Part shown: positions 5,653-5,715 of the stretch, piece by piece
Layout of the letters: each line of letters opens with the position of its first letter
How positions within the stretch are numbered: position 1 is the stretch's first letter
Source: Deltaproteobacteria bacterium
Lineage (GTDB): Bacteria; Desulfobacterota; Binatia; Bin18
Assembly (NCBI GenBank): GCA_016200595.1
Contig: JACQEL010000638.1
Coordinates: forward strand, 1 to 5,715
Direction of reading: 5' to 3'
Length of the DNA: 5,715 nucleotides
The notes under the pieces: model-generated
Seen by the model: only the letters and a program-made list of their open reading frames with translations
Databases searched by the model: none
Told to the model about the DNA's origin: nothing
Position numbers and translations under genes: made by a program

Positions 5653-5715
5653 AAGGAGCTTGGCCTAACGGTGCGACGAGCACCACGGACACGCGCGTTT
5701 TCTCAGTCGTAGGCC

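Noticed and set aside
5653..5715. AAGGAG right after the amidohydrolase stop, with a GTG at 5671
   Set aside because: The GTG frame ends after 13 codons (TAG at 5710-5712) and no other start stays open to the window edge. GGTGC/GCACC (5670-5684) is too short and lacks an adjacent T-run to call a terminator.

Overview
The window looks like a piece of an uncultured environmental bacterial chromosome. The flanking genes have about 58% G+C in a line I spot-counted. They encode an F420-dependent-type luciferase-like (LLM) oxidoreductase, a Rieske oxygenase and an Amidohydro_2 metal hydrolase. This mix is common in soil and sponge-associated lineages such as Tectomicrobia, Rokubacteria and Binatota. 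That assignment is inference from gene content only; no marker gene is present.

Layout. The left half reads on the minus strand. From right to left it holds an overlapping pair of small uncharacterised genes (2945-2353), a 479-base gene-free stretch with three inverted repeats (2352-1874), a Uma2-family nuclease-like gene (1873-1298), an LLM oxidoreductase (1143-280) and the first 84 codons of a Rieske [2Fe-2S] oxygenase running off the left edge (252-1). The right half reads on the plus strand. It holds the truncated N-terminal P-loop domain of a STAND/NACHT-like NTPase (3162-3674), an out-of-frame second fragment that is probably the C-terminal part of the same broken gene (3640-4284), and a complete amidohydrolase (4420-5652). 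The last 63 bases hold no convincing gene.

How the parts may work together. The LLM and Rieske genes are 27 bases apart, each with a good ribosome-binding site, and probably form an operon for oxidative attack on an organic or aromatic substrate. The amidohydrolase could belong to the same kind of catabolism but is not in that operon. The central block (about 1874-4415) has an accessory or genomic-island character: dispersed-repeat-type hairpins, a toxin-antitoxin-like pair of unknown genes, and a decayed STAND NTPase of a class often used in defence, with lower G+C by eye (47% in one line counted). The divergent 216-base gap at 2946-3161 separates the small pair from the NTPase remnant. The most interesting items are the two-gene unknown module, the broken NTPase and the repeat cluster. 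I see no intact, clearly new system.
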